64,000 nucleotides of DNA, from contig BSBK01001113.1 in assembly GCA_027943335.1 (NCBI GenBank), positions 794,501 to 858,500 of the forward strand, in the 5' to 3' direction. This stretch comes from Chamaecyparis obtusa. Lineage: Eukaryota; Streptophyta; Pinopsida; Cupressales; Cupressaceae. The notes beneath the pieces are model-generated. The model did no database searches. It had not been told where the DNA came from and saw nothing but the letters and a program-made list of their open reading frames with translations. The position numbers and the translations under genes were made by a program. Shown here in pieces: positions 1 to 12,003 of the stretch (positions within the stretch are counted from its first letter, which is position 1; each line of letters opens with the position of its first letter).

Positions 1-414
1 CATTCATAATCACTGGATAATTAAAATTCTTTGTTTCATCAAATGTTCATGAATCATAGCTAGAAGACCATATTTTTTATGACATTATTTCTATTTAATA
101 CATATATTATTTTGTTTCTCATTTTACTTGAATATTTCTATATTAAATTTATTGTTAATATATTTATGTGTTTAAACTTCAGATTTTTACAATCATATTA
201 ATATTTTCTATATATTATAGAACTAAAAAATAACCACTTGGGTGAAAATATTGTTGAACAATAGTTCACCCAAACTAGCAACATACTTTAGAGTAGATCA
301 ATGTCTAGTTTAAGTTCTTTAAAGAATTAATCATGCATAACAATACATTAACAACTAATGTTGAAAGTCTAGCTCCCTGGCCTTACTCCCAAAATTAATG
401 TCTTCTTCTGGATT
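1..414. other. AT-rich stretch, no gene seen
   Basis: Mostly A and T with short homopolymer runs. I see no coding signal, RNA gene or repeat boundary here. The LINE remnant begins near its right edge. Confidence 0.6.
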
Positions 415-1045
415 TTGCTTCAGAACCGCATCCTCACTGTTGATAATCTTATTAAGAGAGGTTTATAGATCCCCAGCAGGTGTGTGTTATGTAGATGCCA
501 AGGTGAGTCTGTGGATCACCTGTTTCGCCATTGCTCTTATGTCTGCAAGATCTGGTAGTTTCTCCTTTCTGCTCTTGGGCTATCTTGGTGTTTCCCCTCA
601 TCTTTTCTAGACCTTTTTACTCAACGGGCCTTTCCTTTTGAGAATACTGAATCTCATAATTTTTTCTCTTGGGTTCTACCGCATCTCTGTTGGGGAGTGA
701 GGAAAGAGCGTGACAGTCATATTTTTCGTGATTGTTGTGCTTCTCCTAAAATAATCTTTGAAAAGATCCACCATGCTTAAAAGAAAACTTTATTTTCAGT
801 GGTGAAACTAACCCTTTTATAGGTAAAGACCAGAATGCTAACCCTAAGAAGAGTATAAATAAAAGATAGAATTGTACCTAGAGTTTTCCCTCTGAAGGTT
901 TGTCTAAGGAAAACTTTGATGGTGTGGCTAAGGGAAATCCAGGAAAGGTGGGAAGTGGTGGAGTGATCAGAAATTGCTATGGTATTGGGACTGCTTCCAT
1001 CACTATCCATCTTGGCACTCAAACTAACCACTATGTTGAAGCTGA
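415..1045 (+). pseudogene. LINE remnant: zf-RVT and RNase H (RVT_3) domains
   Basis: This is the 3' part of a plant L1-type non-LTR retrotransposon, or a related RNase H gene. From about 415 one frame gives the zf-RVT finger that follows LINE reverse transcriptase: a CVLCRC pair, then ESVDHLFRHC, then a Trp. A second piece (about 670-780) has the RKERDSHIFRD signature that usually follows. From about 895 another frame reads ENFDGVAKGNPG, then GSGGVIRN and LGTQTNHYVEAE, the opening of a plant RVT_3 RNase H with its first catalytic Asp in NFDG. A TAG and frame changes separate the parts, so no product is made. The RNase H homology stops at about 1045, where a chromovirus integrase starts in the same direction. 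Domain naming rests on remembered family patterns. Confidence 0.75.
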
Positions 1046-1580
1046 AGATTTCGCAGAACATTTGAAGAACATCCATGAGGAAGTGAGGAAGCACATTACC
1101 AAGATGATTACATAGTATAAGGCTAGGGAAGATGAGAAAAGGAGACATAAGTAATTTAAGGTTCAGGATGAAGTCATGGTTCATTTATAGAAGGAGCGAT
1201 TTTCAATAGGTACATATAACAAGCTAAAAATGAAGAAGTTTGGGCCATGTAAAATACTTAAGAAGCATGATTCAAGAAATGCCTATGAGGTAGAGTTTCC
1301 TACTGAGTTGAATATTTCACCAATATTTAACATTTTAGATTTGACAGAGTATCATGAAGGGGGTGTTGAAGATGAGATCACAGAAGCACAGTGGAGTATT
1401 CCAGCAACTACTTCAGCTATCAAGGAGATTGAGGATATACCGGATAGTCATGTTGGTAGAAGCACAAGGAAAAATACATATGAAGAATATTTGGTCAAAT
1501 GGAAAGGATGACCTGTTGAAGATTCATTATGGTTGACAAGAGAGGAGGTTAAGCATCTTGGTTTTCCTTTGCACACCTGA
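1046..1580 (+). pseudogene. Chromovirus (Ty3/gypsy) integrase C-terminus with chromodomain
   Basis: The 3' end of a chromovirus pol gene. It would encode the last part of integrase, which joins element DNA to chromatin, and a C-terminal chromodomain that steers insertion. One frame reads HLKNIHEEVRKHI, then an interrupted stretch ending in KMKKFGPCKILKKHD, the SH3-like integrase tail. It continues through a proline-bearing linker (PTELNISPIFN, DLTEYHEG) to a chromodomain core, EEYLVKWKG, followed after a stop by PVEDSLWLTREEV. The natural end is probably the TGA at 1578-1580. Several in-frame stops (TAG, TAA, TGA) kill it. The left end is fused to the LINE remnant at about 1045, so the catalytic core and RT are missing. 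The lineage call is well supported; the exact family is not known. Confidence 0.8.
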
Positions 1581-2634
1581 GACGTGATAGGGTCACTTCT
1601 CAAATTACCCCGGGTGTCTAATGTAGGAGCATCCTGGGTGTAAGGGAAATCTTGCATCACCCCAAAATATTTCTGGTTTCTTTTCAATAAGGGCTATCTA
1701 GCAGAGCTCTTATTTATGGAAACTTACTATTTTTAGTAAGTTGGTCATGCAAGCTTGGAATGTTCTAATTTCATAGGTGGAGGTTCATCTTAGTCATATC
1801 AACCTACCAGTTGCGTTTCATTGTCATATCATCTGTATTGGTGAAGTTATTAAGGTTTTTGGGTACGAAATATTTGAGCTCAATTTTGAAGGCCTTGGAG
1901 GCTCTAGATCGTGATCGACCCCTGACTAATTGGAGCTTGCGCGAGTTAGGCACTGTAGATTAGGTCCTGTCATTTCTGAAAAGTGGTTATAATAGCCAAA
2001 TAGAGCTACGGTTAAAAAGTTATGGCCTCTGGAACTTGGGCTACCTCAAAATATAATTTGTAATTATTTTGAGCTTACCCTAATGTAATAATTATGAAAA
2101 ATAAAATAATTCTAGATGTAGTCGACCTTAAAGGCTAAAGTTTTGGAAGCTTCTAGGGCAGTGAAAAATTGCCTATATAAGGAAGGCTCGTAGTGTTTTC
2201 TAGGGTAGTTTTGGGTTAATTCAAGACTTTGTCCTACAAAATATTGTAAGGAAAATGCCCATGTGGCTTTACATATTGTAATTTTGAAATTTGTAATTCC
2301 ACACTTGTGGAGATAATAAGAAGCCCATTTTCTGTTCTTCATTTCTCTTATGTGTTTGTGGTATTAAGGGGAGCACCCTTCATCACAAACATTCTCGGGC
2401 GGTGAAAAATTGCCAATATAAGGAAGGCTCGTAGTGTTTTCTAAGGTAGTTCTGGGTTAATTCGAGGCTTTGTCCTACAAAATATTGTAAGGAAAATGCC
2501 CATGTGGCTTTACATATTGTAATTTTGAAATTTGTAATTCCACACTTGTGGAGATAATAAGAAGCTCATTTTCTGTTCTTTGTTTCTCTTATGTGTTTGT
2601 GGTATTAAGGGGAGCACCCTTCATCACAAACATT
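1581..2634 (+). mobile_element. Probable 3' UTR and 3' LTR of the chromovirus fragment
   Basis: The sequence directly follows the pol stop and ends with the string CACCCTTCATCACAAACA, which closes in CA as LTRs do. A CTATATAAGG TATA-like box lies near 2171 and is repeated near 2411. I could not place the LTR's 5' TG end with confidence, because no second copy of the LTR is in the window. The right half is tandemly duplicated (separate entry). Confidence 0.5.
2160..2634 (+). repeat. Tandem duplication, 241 bp period, of the LTR promoter half
   Basis: Two direct copies (about 2160-2393 and 2401-2634) differ at only a few bases. Each carries the TATA-like box, the following leader, and the final ...CATCACAAACATT end, joined by a seven-base linker (2394-2400). 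The duplicated unit is therefore the 3' part of the LTR with its core promoter. It could come from slippage or from unequal exchange between two LTRs. Confidence 0.8.
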
Positions 2635-3142
2635 ACCAATGCACTTGGAGAGAGCCATATAATTCAAGTTTTGAGCCTATAGTAGTGTAATCTTTACCAC
2701 TAGCCCAATAATTTATATATTCAATCAATAAATTTTTTAAATCTATGCATGAACTCTATAGACCATCTTTATACCTAATGAATGGGTTGAAATACAACTG
2801 TGCATTAAATATAATATAAATTGAATACTTTTAAAAAATATTAATGGTTTATTTATTTTTTAAAATATTTTAATTAAAATATTTTAAAATTTATATAAAA
2901 AAATTTAAAAGAAATTCATATCTTCATATACTACATGAACTCCTTAAAAATTAACAGTTATCTTTTTCCAAGATGAATCAATTAAATTTTAATATATATA
3001 AAAATGTTAAAATCTACAATAAATTGAAAAAATAGAACTTTTGTTCAGCCCGTAAATAAAAAATTAACAAAATGCAATGTTTATCATTTTTCTTAAAGAT
3101 TTTATATCTCACCATTTTATAGAGGTGAACTAAAATAATCCC
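2635..3142. other. AT-rich spacer, nothing recognised
   Basis: Low-complexity A/T sequence between the chromovirus LTR and the DNA transposon. No open frame or repeat structure that I can support. Confidence 0.6.
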
Positions 3143-3145
3143 TAA

Positions 3146-4642
3146 GGGCCCGTTTGGACCACGGCATATCGGCCGCTATTCGCGAATTGCGAATTCAGAA
3201 TTTGAAATCCATTGTTTGTGGTCAACATGCACGGATGGAATTGGAATTTCGGTATGCCAATTTTGCCAAAAAAATGGGCATACCATCTTCCACTTGAAAA
3301 GGTGGAATTGGAATATCGGGCTCGCATGCCATTTTTGAAAAGGTCGTCGGGTCCGTGTGGGCATTGTTATAATTTTTGACATCCGCTTTGATTTTGCACA
3401 AGTTTTCACGCTGGTTTTGAGAGTGTATTTTTCCCTGAACTAATTTTTTTCGAAATGCATCGACCTCCTGTAATGAAATTTTACGCCCTTTGTAATATCC
3501 TCCATTCTCTTATATTGCTTGCATGATCTTATGTACCTTTTCCATTGATTATGCAGTAATTTTAAGATCGCTTTCAATATTCCTTTCACAATTTGAAATT
3601 TGACTCGAAGTACTCTTCAAGAGGAGGATATTTTTTTCAACATGAAAACCTGCATGGAGAAATCTTCTCACCGGCAAATAAAGCTCCCTTAACCATCTGA
3701 TATGCACCATTTTCTCAGGTATACAGATTGGAATCGAAATTTTATCGCATAGAATTGAGGAGAGAATCCTTCAAACGGGTAGCGTTCCCTGGGGTTTCAT
3801 TTTGAGTTCTTAAAAACCAGAACCCTGTAAACAGTCCTTTCTTTCTATAAAACCTAACTTTCTTTGTATAGAAAATACTATTAGAGTAAAAACATCTTTT
3901 TTAGTAAAGATGTTATTAAATTGAGTTTTTTTTTTTATTATGGTATATATGAGTTTTTTTAAATTATTTTGATTAATGTTGGGTGGATAGAACTATTTAT
4001 ATAAGCATATTTATATTTTTAATTAAAAAATCATAAAATAAGTGGAGAGATCAAATTTTAAGATATTTTAACATTCATAAATATAAATAATTTAAAATAT
4101 TTTATTATTATTTCAAAAAAGTCAAATCTATTTATTGAAAAAGCAACGAAATATAATGTTACCAAATCAAAAGTATGTTACAAATGTTTCCATATACATG
4201 ATCAAATCATACTACAATGAAAGATGTAGTAATACTAGCACTTATAAACATAATTTTATTTCAAAATATTATAAATATTCAAAATCACTTACAAATAAAA
4301 TAAAATAAAATAAGTATTCAAAAATAAATAAAATATTATAATAATATTTTATTGCAAAAATAAAATAAATATTCAAAAACATGAAAAAAATATGAAAAAC
4401 ATCATAACATTTGAAAAAATTACAAATTGTTACAAATAAATTAATAAAATAAATTCTCATTCCAATTTCAAAATGCGTAGCCAAACGTGGAAAATAGATC
4501 TTCTCAGTCATCTTCCAAGTGGTCCAAAAGGGTCGAACACATATTCCGGATATCATTTTGAGGATATGGATATTCCAGATTTGCAACATATTCCAGAATT
4601 GACCATATCCGGCATTCCGTATACCATGGTCCAAACGGGCCC
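3146..4642. mobile_element. Non-autonomous PIF/Harbinger-like DNA transposon (1,497 bp)
   Basis: The left end reads GGGCCCGTTTGGACCACGG and the right end, reverse-complemented, GGGCCCGTTTGGACCATGG; the terminal inverted repeats match over about 23 bases with two mismatches (3146-3168 and 4620-4642). The element is flanked by TAA on both sides (3143-3145 and 4643-4645), the 3-base target duplication typical of PIF/Harbinger and Tourist elements. Inside the ends there are short subterminal repeats around GGAATT and GGAATATC in both orientations, plausible transposase binding sites. The centre is AT-rich and has no transposase-like frame, so it would need a transposase in trans. An 8-base duplication, as for hAT, was looked for and not found. 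Confidence 0.75.
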
Positions 4643-4645
4643 TAA

Positions 4646-7600
4646 TAGATTACCATTCGTCATTAGAAGGAAACCTGAACATGAAAATTTTGTTTCTTTA
4701 TTTTCAGTGTGGAAATCCTAAACATGAAAAAAAAAAAAATTGCTTTCCAATGTGGAGTGGCGATGTGCGTTGAGCCATAACAGGATTTCGATCTACCGAA
4801 GTACAGATGGAAAAAAAAATCAATAGACGATTTTTTTTTCAAAATGCCACTACGGAATGTGGTTTCACAAAAAGGCATGATTGTAGGATATGTAAAGATT
4901 GTTATTTTTCAATAATTTTATTTTATTTGTATATAGAATTTCTTAAAAAATGCAACCAGAAACATTACGTAAGTATTAGAGTCTCATATGTTAACACATT
5001 CATTTCACATAAATTAAAGTTGCTATTCAATCCCACAACCAATACAAGAAATAAAGTATATAAAGTCTTGACACAAATGGAAAAAAATAGTCAATGTTCT
5101 ATTGATAAGATACATTGTTTAAACATTTCCTTAATGCAGCCATATAAAACACTCCGTTCACTAATAAATAAGATACAAGCTAACAAATTGACGTAAAATT
5201 TATTTTATGGCTCACAATATCTCTACTATCAGACGAATTGAAAACTAACAACAAAAATTGCACTAATATCGAGCCATAAGTTAAGAATTACACTAACATC
5301 AAGCCATTTGTAAAATGACAACCAATATCATTTATTTACCTAAAGATTTTGTTTTCAAAACGAAATGAAACAAAGAGTAACTGAAACCATGTCAGGCAAC
5401 TTACCTAAAGATTTTGTGCTTCAACGATGTAGATGAGAAAAAATGGGCAGTGTTACAAGTTCGCTACTACAATTGAGGTCAACTGAAAATAGATATTGAA
5501 ACGACTTCTCCAACAAATAGAAATGACATAAATTCAACATCAAATTCCTTCTTCAGCAAGCGTACATGATATAAATAGAATCTAAAATTATTTCTTCAAT
5601 TTAAAATTGCATAATTAGAAGAGGGAAAAAATATCAAAAGGGAATTAAAACTGCAACATCGTCACGTCACTTTAAACAACCTAGGTGAAAGAAGAGAAAA
5701 CCTGAACCTGCACTTTTATGGGAGAATCCAAAAATGTGTTCAGATGTGTTTGTCTACGGATGATGAAGTTATGAAAAATATCTACCGCGTTCAAGTGATT
5801 TGTGCGTGCTTCGAGGGTCTGTATTGACTTAAATATTTTCAAGAGGGTTTAATGCAAGTTAAAAGTTATTGTGGGCAGGTGGAGAGGACAGGCAACTGCG
5901 TACACTTGATGGAGGCTTTTGATGTGAAAATAGGAAATGTAGATTTTAATAAAATTTTCTTAGGTAAGATGTGCATGATTAAAAATAGAGGTATGAGAGA
6001 CTCGACCCTAAGAATGATGAAAAGAAACCTACAGACGGAATGATACAGGGAGAGGACACTGCAGACGGAATGACATGGAAAAGATAATTCAATAAAAAAA
6101 ATTCACTTGCTATAAACAAGGGTTTGTTTTTCCACTCACAGCGAGTTTGTTTGGACATGATTTTCCTCTATTCATGTGACATTCAAAGCAAGTGCTTCGT
6201 AATTCATTACAATTAGATCACATAATTGAACTTCAGGATTATCATGTGAAAGATTTTCATCATACCAAATATTTACTTTATATCAAAATTGGACAAGAAT
6301 AAAGGTTAAATTGTGTATTGAGAGCAAAGACAGAAATATGTATGAACACTAGATGTTGGTTTGGATTCAGAAAGAAATTTCTCAGAAAACCAGTTTAGGG
6401 GATGAGACAGCGTGATAAATATCTGGCCAAGCCGTACTCAAGCTTCCCCATAGGAGAAGCCTATCAACTAATTATATTTTCAGTTAGCATAAATATGTTT
6501 ATATAAAATGAACAAGCTGATTTTCACCATCAACGGTTAACAATGGAAGAGTACAATGAATGATGGTAGGAATGTTGGGAGCCATTAGATATTAAGTCAT
6601 TTTTATTTGTTGGTTTTGTATCCGTTAACTGTAAATTCATTTTTATTTTTCACCTGTATGCTTGTTCATTGTTAGTGGGAGCATGCTTGAAGTTTTTTTT
6701 TTGGGGGGGGGGGGGGGGCTAACTTTCTTGTACCCAATTTAATGTATTCCACTAGCTCATTATCTATGGTGAAAAAGAACTCTCAGAAAATCATGTGACT
6801 GATTTTGAATACAGTTAGCTAATATTAGGTAACTATTTTAATATTTTTCTCCAACATTTTCTCATGAATTTTAAACTACCTTCTCAACATTACAAACTCT
6901 CAGTTTTTTTTTTCTATTGTTTGTTTTGTTTTTGAATAGTTAATATTTTTGCCATTTAATCAATGAGATAAACCAAAAAAATCCATTAAATGTATGGAGT
7001 ATGTGGTATTGGGTGGGTATTGGAGGGAGTTGACAAAAAAGGATTTCAGATCACAATATTTTTAAAAATAGGGATATTCTTTAGTATTCCATGAATGCAC
7101 ATGATATGACCTAGGTTCACTAAGTGAAGCTCCCATGGTGACTACAAAGAATTTGACTTTGTAACAAATAAATTAGATATTTGGTTATATCAATTCTAGT
7201 GTGAATTTAGCTTTGTAATAGTCATGGATCCTATTCCACCTCATTCCCATGTTCAATACACAACTTGTAGTGCACTTGACATATATAATCAAAATTTCCC
7301 TATCAGTTAGCTCAAGCACCTTTATTAAGATAATACTAATTTCCAAAATTTACACATAATTTCACAACATTAAACATATTGATTAAATGTAAGCTTTCAA
7401 AATAGTTAAATGGATATAGTTTATAAGTTTTGAAAGTTCAAAGATAACATAGAGTACACAATTTGACATCTACAACACACAATTTGATTTTAAGAATTAT
7501 GACTTTTATTCTTCTCGAATGTGATTGGATAATGTTTTGATTGTATTTTGCGAAATGAGAATTAAAATCCTCCCTTTTTGTAGTAAAAAAATTAGTAAAT

Positions 7601-8095
7601 AGAAGGAAAAATTATAAAATTAGAAGAGAGAAATTAGAAGTGCACCACAATTTTCCAAATAGACAATTCGATATATATTTAGCGAGATAAATCCATTAAG
7701 TAGGAATTGATAATATTTGGTACAGATCTTTAGTTTTGTCAGATTCATAGTTTGCATATCTTTATTTAATATATTAGTAAATGTATTTAAATCTAAATAT
7801 TTTATAAAAATGCTATTCTATTCATGTAAAGATTATTTATGGAAATGAGCTCATAGATTCATGCTCCAAGACTGGAAATCATAAACATGTTTCTTATCAA
7901 TCTAATAATTTTCTTCCCTAAGTAATGAGAAATTTTAGGTTTTATTATTTTTCCTAAAGTCATTTATGTAACTAAAATATATAAGAAGTAAAAGATACAA
8001 AATTTGTGCAAATTTTAGTGAGATAATTATATGGGCTCATTAATAGTTATAGTTGGTAGTTATTAAAAATTTGATTTAAATCTATTACATATTAT
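4646..8095. other. Long AT-rich non-coding stretch
   Basis: About 3.4 kb rich in A/T tracts. The few open frames of 60-130 codons have strongly A/T-driven composition and match no family I know, so I do not call genes. No LTR ends, inverted repeats or RNA genes were found apart from the T/G run listed separately. Confidence 0.55.
6693..6718. repeat. T10-G16 homopolymer run
   Basis: Ten T followed directly by sixteen G. Such a run is prone to polymerase slippage and to assembly or sequencing error, and the G tract could stack as a quadruplex only with partners. No gene is linked to it. Confidence 0.9.
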
Positions 8096-9060
8096 GTTTT
8101 AATAAACATACTTTAAAAGGGGATGTCTCTGTAGTGCAATAGTTGTGATTTTTGTTTATAGGGAGATCAAGTGTTTGGTTCCTTGTAGGTAGATTGGTTT
8201 TGTTCATGCACACATGAAGAGGTAGCCACATCTATCATGGATGTTGCTGCCAACTTTAGTTGACTGAATTCTTGTCCCCACACCGGTATTGATAGCTTAT
8301 CATGTGACCTCATTGGTGATCTGGTTCTATGGGTATCCTACCCCACATGATGCCCCCACATATACTTTGTGCTGACGGTCTGATACACAAGGCAAATGAA
8401 ACAGGGAGGGATAAAGGTGTTAGCACTACCAAGGGAGATATACGGTATGATTTGTGTACTAGAATAGAGTATGGAAGTTGATGTTAGTAGTCACATGAGT
8501 CATAAGATGCTTGACAACAAGGGATGCATAGGGTGATGCATAACGAAAGGAGATATGAGGTATCAAGCTAGTCAAGGATTTGAGAAACAAGGTTGGACAT
8601 CGACAGATGGTGGTCTTCACGTGGGGAGATATAAGGAGGGTATGATACTACCAATGGTTATGGTTGAATAGGGAGATACAAGGAGAATTTGGAGTGATAA
8701 GGAGGGGACTCATAAGGATTTATTATGCCAGAACATGAGACAAATATGAGAGGCTCCAATGCCTTAGATATTGAGATGCAATCACCTTAGGGATGGGGTC
8801 CCCCAAATGTGACCCCATTGATTCATAGATCCAATCAAAAGCAATCACCAATAGAAACAAAACATACTTTAAAAAATATATTTATTATCATTAACTATGA
8901 TTATATTAGGCTACACTTTTGGGTGATTTAAATAAATTGAATTTTATTTTATTTTTAAAATAAAATGAAATTTTAGTTTTAGTATTTTTTATATAAATTT
9001 TCTCATTTTTAATATTTTGTTTGAAGTACAATTTTATTTTTCAAAAATTTTGTACTATTG
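8096..9060. other. Non-coding stretch with scattered GGGAGATATRRGG motifs
   Basis: Between about 8430 and 8690 a purine-rich motif close to GGGAGATAYAAGG recurs irregularly (near 8438, 8550, 8626 and 8672). No reading frame stays open across it. The rest is A/T rich. This may be a worn retroelement or a degenerate minisatellite; I cannot assign it. Confidence 0.4.
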
Positions 9061-9267
9061 CTCGGGTGCCCCTAGATTCTCTCTCAGCTGACCGTACACC
9101 GCCCAGGGGCCGACGTCGCAGCTAGAGCTCCTCTACCAGACACTCCAGGCCTCCGCGGCAATGGTGTCACCACTCCACTTCCCCTCCTCCTCAGAGGGAT
9201 GCGGGTTCTGGTTGGCCTCCTGTGATTGCTTCCACTACTGCTACTTTTGCTCGGCCTTTAGCCTCTA
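9061..9267. other. Short GC-rich block of unknown origin
   Basis: About 200 bases of markedly higher GC content with several CpG sites, in an AT-rich neighbourhood and directly beside the truncated LTR of element D. One plus-strand frame is proline-rich (PPPQRDAGSGWPP) but short. It could be a fragment of another retroelement or of a host exon carried in when the LTR was truncated. No homology is claimed. Confidence 0.4.
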
Positions 9268-12003
9268 CTTGTCCAACTCTGCCCTTTTTCTTTTGAAATG
9301 ATTTGTCTCTTCAAGCAGCTATTACTTCTCCCAACTGAGCCTTGCATCCAATTTTGTCTCTAGCTATGGTGATGGTGAAAATTCAATGATAGGGCTTGAT
9401 GAAGAAGCCACTGCAGGCCTATCAACTATCATCAATTGGGCTGACCTATGATCCTATGGTCTTGACAATTCTGCAATCAACTTGTCCTTTTGGATCAGCT
9501 CTTCCTTCTCTTGTGCATCCTTTTCTCCAACCTTAACATTAAATTTGACAGTCTCTAAAATGAGGTTTGAAGCCTCTACACCAGAAGTCTCACCTACTCA
9601 TTGTACCAACAAATTTCTGGCATACTCTGAAGAGAGAGCCTCTCTTTTTCCTTTGTTTTCCTCCCTCTTAAGAGACCACATAACCAAGAATGCATGATCA
9701 TCTGAGAAAGCAATACCCGTAGTAGCCTATTGTGCTTGTTGTGTAGTAGCAAGGGTCTTTATCTTGCTCTTCTTGACCTGATAAAAAAATATTGCATCTA
9801 CAATATCCCATTCTAGTAGAATCAACACCCCTGCAGTATGGACCATAGCCCTTCCCTCCTTGGGAGTAATCTTCTCAAATTGTTTCATCATCTCACCCTT
9901 GGTTTCATTCTCAATCTTTGTTATGTCTTTATCAGGGAACTCTTCTTTATTCTTTTCGCAAATCTCTTTAAACCGATTTATCTTCATTCTCCATAAAAAT
10001 TGAAAAAATGCCCTAGTCTTTACAAACTTGTCATCAGCAACAAAAGAGTCACTAGCCTATTTCAAAATAGGGTCGATTTGCTTACCCTCAAAATTTGCAA
10101 TAGTTAGATCTATCCCTATTTCTTTGGCTGCCTCTGACATTCCCTCCTACAACTCATCATTGGAAATGATAATGTTCCCCTCATTCCTCATTTGTACTAA
10201 CTGTTCAGCTACCCCATGTTCATCTAAGTGTAAGGGGGATTGAGAAGGAGAATAAATAATTTGTTCTGGCCTTGATTCCTCTTGTCTCTACCTCTTAGGA
10301 GAGGGTTGTTGCACTATTTGATCATCCATAGGCCTCTTTCCTTTTGAAGTAGAAGGAAGAATCTCATCTCTCTATTGTGTTGGTAGAATAACAGTATAAC
10401 TACTTCTCTTTTGTATAGTGTAAACTCCCCTTGGGGTCATCTTTGTATATCCTAGTTGGCTTAAAATTTGTCTAGCTCTCTCAGGGTCTGTCTTTCTTAC
10501 CACAACTCTTTTCTCATTCACTGCATGCATGATCCCTTTGAAATTCTCCATAAGAGCATCTACCTTTTTAGCCCATGGCTCAGAACCTTTCAATGGGTCA
10601 TAAGTTCTATCAAAATTCCTGATAAAGTCTATAATCTTCTTGTAGATTATCCATTTCTCCTTCTTAATTTCTTGAGTTTGGAGGTCAAACTCATTCCTTA
10701 TTATGTCCTTATGAAAATTGAATTGGTGCTCCATAAGAGCACACCTTATCTTGTCCTTAAACATTCCTGATAAGAAACCCTCATTGTCTGCACATCTAAA
10801 AATAGTTGTAGGCATCTTGTAGGGTTGCAAGACCTGGTTTAAATGCACCCATCCTCCTTTAGTGATAACATATTGATGGGCAATTATGATATTTGGGAAG
10901 AAAGTCCCTCTTCCTTTACCAGTGAGAGCAGTTTTTGGTAAGTCACCAATTTGCCTTAAAAATTCAGCATATCCTATCTTCAATGGAACTTGGTAGGGAA
11001 AAATGTATGGTGCCTTCTTACAACCATATACTCAAAAAACTGTGGAAACAGGATATAATATAATATCACCAAAATTATGAACTATGATAATATCCTGACA
11101 GTACTCCTTTGGCCTAATCAATCTTAAAAATTCCCTTGGGATTCTTGGATTGTCAAAAAACAACAATGTCCTAAGCCTTGAGGCAAAATCCCTATCAAAC
11201 ATAATAAAACTAGCATCAACTCTATCCCATGAAAAAACTATGGTCCATAACTGAACTGGAAGGGTTTCCCCCCTCCTCTCTTTAAAAATGTTGACCGTTA
11301 AACTGAAAAACTGCTCACCTTTGTACAAGAACATATGCATTAGCATAGAGTACCATCCAAAATGCCTACTAATTTCATATTTTTTATTCCCATCAATCCC
11401 TCATGGATTAGGTTAGCCAAGTGAGAGGCAAAGTCAAATATTAGTGCCAATTGGGGATGTAGAGATTGCACCATCATAAACATATAGGGAATAGGCATAT
11501 GAGTGGCTTCATCATGCTCTAGGATTAGAGTTAAAGACTTTTAAAAACCTTGTGCACATTTACTGAATAGATCCAACCTAAATGACTTTGGTGTACTTGG
11601 CCTGATAACACACATTGATCCAATTTGGTCCAGAAAAACCCTTAGAGGCCCTGTCCTTAAATAATCTTTCTGAGCTTCATATATCTCAGTGAATTCATTA
11701 AAATCTACTTTTTCTAACCTAACAAAAGGGTCATTTAATGAGAATACTTCCCTGATTTCATCTTCTATAATGCTGATTAGGTCATTTCCATTTACATCCT
11801 TGACACATCTAGTCACAAGATCATAACACTTAGCAATCTGAATTAGCAATTCTACATCCATAAATACTCCAGGAACTACCAACTTTCCTATATCAAATTG
11901 CCAAATGTTACTAAGGGGGGCACATGAATTCCTCTGTGAATACACTTACCTAACACTTAGCAATCTGAATCAGCAATTCTACATCCATAAATACTCCAGG
12001 AAC
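9268..12003 (-). pseudogene. LTR-embedded long ORF of element D, middle to C-terminal part
   Basis: On the minus strand this encodes several long open blocks in order: 11945-11541, 11346-11032, 10983-10372 and 9987-9727. They join into one protein if a few stops and a frameshift in an A-run near 11390 are ignored. I recognise no enzyme domain. The protein is mixed alpha/beta-like, then lysine- and glutamate-rich towards the end. The same sequence recurs beside the PBS of element D (40674-42864, roughly 92% identical where compared) and downstream of its 3' LTR start (29420-30646). This places the ORF inside the LTR. Its left end is cut at 9268, at the base equivalent to about 41265 in the other copy. 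Several TAG stops are shared with that copy (9727, 10057 and 10288 match 41774, 42104 and 42335). Confidence 0.65.
11131..12003. repeat. Direct repeat, left copy (right copy 29420-30293)
   Basis: This 873-base segment recurs at exactly +18,290 bases. I count five differences in the first 90 bases and none in the remaining 783. The left copy ends abruptly at 12003 against the LTR of element 1, and the right copy begins abruptly at 29420 against a pol fragment. Together they flank a 17.4 kb block of different origin. Confidence 0.9.

Noticed and set aside
4807..5196. A 129-codon plus-strand frame after the DNA transposon.
   Set aside because: Composition follows the local A/T bias; there is no homology or start context, and it is not repeated elsewhere in the window.
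8098..8200. A possible tRNA-derived SINE head (GTAGTGCAATAGTTG ... GGTTCC).
   Set aside because: The B box is too weak, and no 3' tail or target duplication was found.
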